Of a DNA stretch of 10,877 nt, positions 7,499-10,877 are shown piece by piece. Position numbers and translations under genes: made by a program. The DNA comes from Chloroflexota bacterium (GTDB taxonomy: Bacteria; Chloroflexota; Anaerolineae; Anaerolineales; Villigracilaceae). The DNA lies in NCBI GenBank assembly GCA_021796155.1, contig JAJYOO010000047.1, positions 1-10,877 on the forward strand, in the 5' to 3' direction. The notes below the pieces were generated by a model. That model had not been told where the DNA came from and did no database searches. It saw nothing but the letters and a program-made list of their open reading frames with translations. How positions within the stretch are numbered: the stretch's first letter is position 1; every line of letters begins with the position of its first letter.

Positions 7499-8350
7499 TT
7501 ATTGCGCTTCCTCGACAAAGGTTCCATGCCACGTGTGCAGGAAGACCTGACCGCTATAACCGTTCACGCTCAACATGCCAGCAACTTTGCCGTCCTTTGA
7601 AAAATCGAGTGTGTAATATCCGTAGAACTTGACGGGATCGGTTGCGGCCACGGTTCCCGGCTGATATTGATCGAGATAAGCTTGAGCATTCTTGATCGCT
7701 TGATCCGAAGTCACCGGCATATCCGAAGATCTATTCGAGGGAACTGCATTAGACCAATTCCCTGCATAGCCTCCCATCATCCCGGAATGATTCAAACCGC
7801 CGTATTTTTGATTCCACATCATGTTCGGACCGTATTCAGGATACGCAACTTTCGAGACAGGATCAACCAATAATTCAAATGCGCCCATGCCGGTATTTGT
7901 TTCTTTCACAACAACATAAGCATTGTTGTTGAAGATCATTACCTCGCCGAGACTAAGTCCGCTGATGCCTGTTCTGTCAACGTATTTCTGCGCGGCTTGT
8001 TTTGCTTCATCCACTGTCAGCGGCTGGACGTTTTGATTATTGTTATAACCGTAAGGGCCATATCCACCCCCATAACCGGGTTGTCCGTTATTCGGACCGA
8101 ATCCGCGCCCGCCCATCATCGGACCATAATTGTAGCCAGGCTGGCCATTGCTAAAGTCATAACCGCGTCCACCCATTGGGCCATAACCCGATTGATTATT
8201 ATTCCAACCATAATTCATCATCGGCATTCCCCAAAAGCCGAACCGTGCACCATATTGTGAGTTCCAGAAAAACATGCCTCCGAAGAACAATCCACCAGCC
8301 AGAACCAGCACGCCGAGGATAATCAAAATAATTTTCAACGTGTTATTCAT
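7499..8350 (-). CDS. Membrane-anchored protein with Met/Gly/Tyr/Asn-rich segment and two tandem PepSY-like domains
   Basis: A 283-residue protein of unknown biochemical role. An N-terminal hydrophobic segment (about 5-28) without a lipobox should anchor it with the rest outside. About residues 30-110 are low complexity: repeated units built from GGRG, NGQPGY and GPM, rich in Gly, Asn, Tyr and Met. Two similar halves follow, each opening with a 'VxxDxAxxxAxxYLD/VDR' helix and then beta strands (about 112-180 and 208-283), the shape of PepSY-type domains. The ATG at 8350 is chosen because AAGGAGAA lies just upstream; earlier in-frame codons add 20 residues and lack this site. It heads the unit that also encodes the regulator and kinase, so it may be their sensor partner or target. 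PepSY proteins often act in envelope or peptidase control, but that is not shown here. Confidence 0.85.
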   Translation of the reverse strand: MNNTLKIILIILGVLVLAGGLFFGGMFFWNSQYGARFGFWGMPMMNYGWNNNQSGYGPMGGRGYDFSNGQPGYNYGPMMGGRGFGPNNGQPGYGGGYGPYGYNNNQNVQPLTVDEAKQAAQKYVDRTGISGLSLGEVMIFNNNAYVVVKETNTGMGAFELLVDPVSKVAYPEYGPNMMWNQKYGGLNHSGMMGGYAGNWSNAVPSNRSSDMPVTSDQAIKNAQAYLDQYQPGTVAATDPVKFYGYYTLDFSKDGKVAGMLSVNGYSGQVFLHTWHGTFVEEAQ

Positions 8351-8413
8351 AATTCTCCTTTTCATTGCGGCAAAAGTGTAGCGGACTGGCGTGAAGTTCC
8401 ATTGAAGCAAATA

Positions 8414-8430
8414 TAAAGATTTGGTAAAGA
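8414..8430 (-). promoter_or_regulatory. Candidate response-regulator site: 11-bp direct repeat
   Basis: On the minus strand TCTTTA occurs twice with five bases between (8430-8425 and 8419-8414), an 11-bp period matching the half-site spacing of OmpR/PhoB-type regulators. It lies about 64-80 bp upstream of the PepSY-like ATG. The upstream copy overlaps the tail of the adjacent terminator, so chance is possible. Confidence 0.3.
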
Positions 8431-8457
8431 AATTCCCCGCCGTTTGGCGGGGAATTT
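8430..8457 (-). terminator. Rho-independent terminator downstream of the YHS gene
   Basis: AAATTCCCCGCC (8430-8441) pairs perfectly with GGCGGGGAATTT (8446-8457) around a four-base loop. On the minus strand the stem ends in TTT followed by CTTTACC. It lies beyond the YHS stop and upstream of the PepSY-like gene, insulating the two. Confidence 0.75.
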
Positions 8458-8468
8458 GTCTCTAAATA

Positions 8469-8563
8469 TCATTGCGAGGAGTGACGCTATTTGCGCCACG
8501 ACGTGGCAATCCCAAGTAAGCACCAAACGGGAGATTGCCACGGGGCTTCGGCGTTTCGCGATA
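8469..8563. repeat. REP-like palindromic repeat element
   Basis: An imperfect inverted repeat with outer arms ATTGCGA (8471-8477) and TCGCGAT (8556-8562, one mismatch), and a perfect inner pair CGTGGCAATC (8502-8511) and GATTGCCACG (8533-8542). The words 'attgcgag' and 'gtggcaatc' are typical of dispersed palindromic repeats found in many bacterial genomes. It carries no reading frame. It sits between the YHS stop and the terminator, so it would be in that transcript's tail. Confidence 0.65.
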
Positions 8564-8586
8564 ACAGCACATAAGTTTGTGTCGCT

Positions 8587-8766
8587 CTATGCCATGTGCA
8601 GTTTATTTTCGTTATCTTGTTCGTCGTTCAGATATTTCTCTGGCTCCTTTTCGAACGAGCGCTTGCAGCCGGGCGCGCAAAAGTAGTACGTCTTACCTTT
8701 ATATTCTGTCTTCCACTCCGCGGTCGCCGGGTCTACTTCCATTTTGCAGACAGGATCAATTTCCAT
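8587..8766 (-). CDS. Small YHS-domain protein, probable metal binding
   Basis: A 59-residue protein that is almost wholly one YHS domain: DPVCKMEV at 4-11, then YKGKTYYFCAPGCKRSF at 22-38 and a PEKYL end. Cysteines C7, C30 and C34 are the conserved likely metal ligands. YHS domains occur alone or at the ends of copper and other heavy-metal ATPases, where they are thought to bind or sense metal. The ATG at 8766 has GGAGG five bases upstream; the longer frame from 8802 starts in the promoter region and is rejected. The residues after position 46 are acidic and polar and look disordered. The gene is divergent from the NYN gene. Its closeness to the Met-rich sensor genes suggests a shared metal theme, by inference. 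Confidence 0.9.
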   Translation of the reverse strand: MEIDPVCKMEVDPATAEWKTEYKGKTYYFCAPGCKRSFEKEPEKYLNDEQDNENKLHMA

Positions 8767-8782
8767 TTCTACCTCCAGAACA

Positions 8783-8790
8783 AGTATAAT
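8783..8790. promoter_or_regulatory. Overlapping divergent -10 boxes between YHS and NYN genes
   Basis: TATAAT on the plus strand (8785-8790) and TATACT on the minus strand (8788-8783) share four bases. No strong -35 is visible for either. Start points would fall near 8797 (plus) and near 8776 (minus). Use of one promoter would probably exclude the other. Confidence 0.5.
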
Positions 8791-8825
8791 CCTAATCAAC
8801 ATTAAATCAGAAGCAGGGTAAGCTT

Positions 8826-9572
8826 ATGACAGACGAACAAATTACGAATCTCCCGCGTCACAAAATCGCGATGCTGATTGACGGCGACAACGCCCAGGCA
8901 GGATTGCTCGCCCAAATGCTGGTCGAGGCCGCGCGCTATGGACAGGTCACCGTCAGACGAATTTACGGCGATTGGACAACGGCCAACATGAATTCCTGGA
9001 AAGACACGTTGAACTTCCACGCCTTCCAGCCCATCCAGCAATTCCGATATACGATTGGCAAGAACGCCACCGACAGTGCGATGATCATTGACGCGATGGA
9101 CATCCTGCATTCGAACGTGGTGGATGGCTTCTGCCTTGTCTCGTCCGACAGCGATTACACGCGCCTCGCCACCCGCATCCGTGAGACGGGAATTTTTGTG
9201 ATGGGCATCGGAGAGAAGAAAACACCCAAGCCTTTCGTCAACGCCTGCGACGTGTTCGTCTATACCGAAAATCTTGTCACTGAAAAGAAGAAGCCGCGCC
9301 GAGCGCAAAAGAAAAATCATGAGAAGCCAAAAACCGAAGCGGACCCGATGCCTTTGCTCGAACAAGCCTTCGACATGGCGGTGCAAGAAGACGGCTGGGC
9401 ACGCCTCGACTTGATGGGCAATGCGTTATATCAACTCGATCCCGGCTTCGACCCGCGCACATATGGGCAGCGCCAGCTCTCGCGGCTGATCAAGAGTCTG
9501 AAAGATCAATTCGAAATGCGCATGCAAGAGTCGGATGGGTTTACGTTGTTTTTGGTGAAGATGAAAGAGTAA
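8826..9572 (+). CDS. NYN-domain predicted ribonuclease with C-terminal LOTUS/OST-HTH domain
   Basis: A 248-residue protein of the LabA/DUF88-like group. The NYN (PIN-like) nuclease domain spans about 12-155, with acidic residues D19 and D21 in LIDGDN, D83, and D108/D110 in VSSDSDYTRL placed as in metal-dependent RNases of this fold. A Lys/Arg/Pro-rich linker (about 156-172) leads to a LOTUS/OST-HTH domain at about 174-235, which binds RNA, including G-rich or G-quadruplex RNA, in studied members. A processing or regulatory RNase is the natural expectation, though bacterial members of this architecture are little studied. The ATG at 8826 has AGGG seven bases upstream. The DUF4160 gene starts one base after its stop, so they are probably one transcript. 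Confidence 0.93.
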   Translation: MTDEQITNLPRHKIAMLIDGDNAQAGLLAQMLVEAARYGQVTVRRIYGDWTTANMNSWKDTLNFHAFQPIQQFRYTIGKNATDSAMIIDAMDILHSNVVDGFCLVSSDSDYTRLATRIRETGIFVMGIGEKKTPKPFVNACDVFVYTENLVTEKKKPRRAQKKNHEKPKTEADPMPLLEQAFDMAVQEDGWARLDLMGNALYQLDPGFDPRTYGQRQLSRLIKSLKDQFEMRMQESDGFTLFLVKMKE

Positions 9573-9573
9573 A

Positions 9574-9813
9574 ATGTCTCCAACCATTTATCGCGAAGGC
9601 TCCTATCGCTTTTACTTCAACAGCAATGAAAAACCTCGTATGCACGTCCACGTTCAAAGTCAAAAGAGCAGAGCAAAATTTTGGCTTGAACCAATTATCG
9701 CTTTGGCAGATTATCACGGCTTCAAGCCTCATGAGTTGAAAGAGATCGAGAAAATTGTCGTTGAACACCAAAAGGAATTCCAAGATGACTGGAAGAAACA
9801 CCTTTCCCAATAA
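9574..9813 (+). CDS. DUF4160 protein
   Basis: A 79-residue protein. It has the family pattern: an aromatic-rich strand near the N-terminus (YRFYFNSNE, 11-19), then MHVHV (23-27) within the usual 'P-x-H-x-H' strand, a short strand and a C-terminal helix containing ELKEIEKIV and HQKEF. The biochemical role is unknown. These proteins are typically encoded next to DUF2442 proteins, as here, and such pairs have been discussed as toxin-antitoxin-like; I know of no proof. The start lies one base after the NYN stop and its end overlaps the next gene by 29 bp, so expression is tightly linked. Confidence 0.88.
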   Translation: MSPTIYREGSYRFYFNSNEKPRMHVHVQSQKSRAKFWLEPIIALADYHGFKPHELKEIEKIVVEHQKEFQDDWKKHLSQ

Positions 9814-10051
9814 CCTTCTTGCTCAAGCCCAAATTACAAGTATCGAACAAGATGGTTTTTGGCTGCTAACACAAGAGGGCGAGTTTTTCGTGTCGTTTGA
9901 AAGATATCCATCCTTCCGTAAAGCAAATGTGGAACAGATTTTTAAATTCAAGTCAGACGATGATGCTTTTTATTGGCCCGAGTTGGATATTGACATTGAA
10001 TTGGATGCGCTGAAACACCCAGAACGCTATCCGCTCATCTTCCGCGAATAA
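9785..10051 (+). CDS. DUF2442 protein
   Basis: An 88-residue protein of the DUF2442 family, the usual partner of DUF4160. Visible family features are the strand pattern ITSIEQDGFWLLT (about 17-29), EFFVSFERYP (about 33-42), the conserved F-R-K-A segment, and a WPELDIDIELDAL-like end (about 64-76). No catalytic residues are evident, and the fold is thought to be small and mostly beta. The ATG at 9785 has AAGGA eight bases upstream inside the preceding gene; an earlier in-frame ATG at 9755 would extend the overlap and has no better site. The 29-bp overlap with DUF4160 suggests the two are made together and may form a complex. Function unknown. Confidence 0.85.
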   Translation: MTGRNTFPNNLLAQAQITSIEQDGFWLLTQEGEFFVSFERYPSFRKANVEQIFKFKSDDDAFYWPELDIDIELDALKHPERYPLIFRE

Positions 10052-10158
10052 CGTTGGCGAAGATTCTGAGTCAGGACATCTCGGCTTGATGGCAGCGCAT
10101 TGTAAACCAAGTTTTAGTTGAGCGGCTCTTAATTGCAGTTTTGATCGAACAAGATATT

Positions 10159-10877
10159 ATGAGTACGACAAAACAGATAATCCTACAGAAATACGGGGCA
10201 TCATCGAATGAATTAATTGGGAAAGGGATGGAAGCCGAAGTCTATGCCATCGGTACCGATGCTGTGTTAAAACTGTACATAGACGCAATTAAATTTGCTC
10301 ACTTAACCACCCTGCAAAATTTTTACGTCTCACTCAGTCAGTTTGCTCTAACATACTCTTTCCCTTATATCCAGACAATTGCTGTGGACAGTGATATTTG
10401 CATTAGTATCGAACGACGTTTGTCTGGTACACCTATGTCTGCGATACTTCCCATGCTAACAAAAGAACAAATGGATAGCATGATGCGAACTTATCTCAAT
10501 GCCGCGCTTGAATTAACTACTATCCCAATCCCATCCGATTTTGATCGATATAAACTGTTTGATGCTGAAGGCATTAGTCACCGAACAAAAGGTGACTGGC
10601 ATCAGTTTCTTACTTGCTATTTATCTCAAAAACTTGTGCAAGTCACAAACTATCTAAGCAAAGACGTGACCAATCTTGCCCTAAAAGTTCAGCAACTTTA
10701 TTCAATCCTCGCTCAACCTTACACTGGCAATCACCTGCTGATTCATGGAGATTTTTTCCTGGCAACATTCTCGTTGACCAGGCGCGGCGCGTTACTGCAT
10801 TACTAGATTTTGGTTTGTTGACTATGTACGGCGATCCTCTGTTCGACCTTGCCACAGGCTGGGTCTTTTTTGATATG
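10159..10877 (+). pseudogene. APH-fold phosphotransferase (aminoglycoside/choline kinase-like), frameshifted and running off the window
   Basis: Frame one runs from the ATG at 10159 to a TAG at 10804-10806. It contains the ATP-binding lobe (IGKGMEAEVYAIG, 20-32, with K38 in VLKLY) and, at 196-198, HGD of the catalytic loop. Right after this the frame breaks: past the T6 run at 10752-10757 the reading frame shifted by one gives PGNILVDQ, then LLDFG (the metal-binding Asp-Phe-Gly) and YGDPLFDLA, and stays open for 40 codons to the edge. A single missing base would restore HGDFFPGNIL, so the two pieces are one gene. Either the gene is inactivated, or this is a sequencing error in a homopolymer. 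The substrate cannot be read; fold members phosphorylate antibiotics, choline, homoserine or sugars. No good ribosome site precedes the ATG. Codon use is more AT-rich than in the importer genes. Confidence 0.85.

Noticed and set aside
8802..9386. Minus-strand frame of 194 codons opposite the NYN gene
   Set aside because: It is antisense to a gene with conserved nuclease and LOTUS motifs, and it has no recognisable domain.
10052..10158. Gap before the kinase gene examined as an integron attC or transposon end
   Set aside because: A GTTGAGC core-like word occurs, but no matching partner or paired inverted sites were found, and no integrase is nearby.
1..10877. CRISPR arrays, tRNA genes and insertion-sequence ends
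   Set aside because: No regularly spaced direct repeats, cloverleaf sequences or transposase frames were seen by eye on either strand.

Overview
The window looks like part of a Chloroflexota genome, most likely an Anaerolineae-type organism. This is inferred from long Pro/Ala/Thr- or Ser/Thr/Pro-rich stalks behind lipoprotein signal peptides, AglE/F/G-type sugar transport genes, tandem PepSY-like and YHS proteins, and moderate GC content. No rRNA or tRNA gene is visible, so placement rests on protein style alone.

Left part (1-4616, all minus strand): a carbohydrate ABC importer locus of the alpha-glucoside (AglEFG-like) type. In transcription order it holds a LacI-family repressor, a lipoprotein solute-binding protein, a first permease and a second permease that runs off the left edge. 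The two permease genes overlap by ATGA. A perfect 13-bp hairpin separates the binding-protein gene from the permeases. Identical TAACACGTGTTA palindromes lie upstream of the repressor gene (just past a consensus promoter) and upstream of the binding-protein gene, so the repressor probably controls both. No ATPase gene is in view. The most striking feature of the window is the second permease: its first extracytoplasmic loop carries an inserted domain with a CSSCH heme c site and the layout of a small class I cytochrome c. A sugar importer with a covalent heme domain is not something I know to be described.

Middle (4779-8350): a plus-strand lipoprotein of unknown function converges, across a bidirectional terminator, on a minus-strand set of three genes: a tandem PepSY-like membrane-anchored protein, an OmpR/PhoB-type response regulator and its histidine kinase. 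The kinase sensor loop and the PepSY-like protein are both unusually rich in Met and Gly. A small YHS-domain protein lies just upstream. Together they suggest a metal (perhaps copper) or envelope-stress response, which is inference only.

Right part (8430-10877): a terminator and a REP-like palindromic repeat precede the YHS gene. That gene is divergent from a NYN-LOTUS predicted RNase, with overlapping -10 boxes. The NYN gene is followed almost without a gap by an overlapping DUF4160/DUF2442 pair. The window ends in a phosphotransferase (APH-fold) gene whose frame breaks at a T6 run inside the catalytic HGD region, then continues in another frame to the edge.
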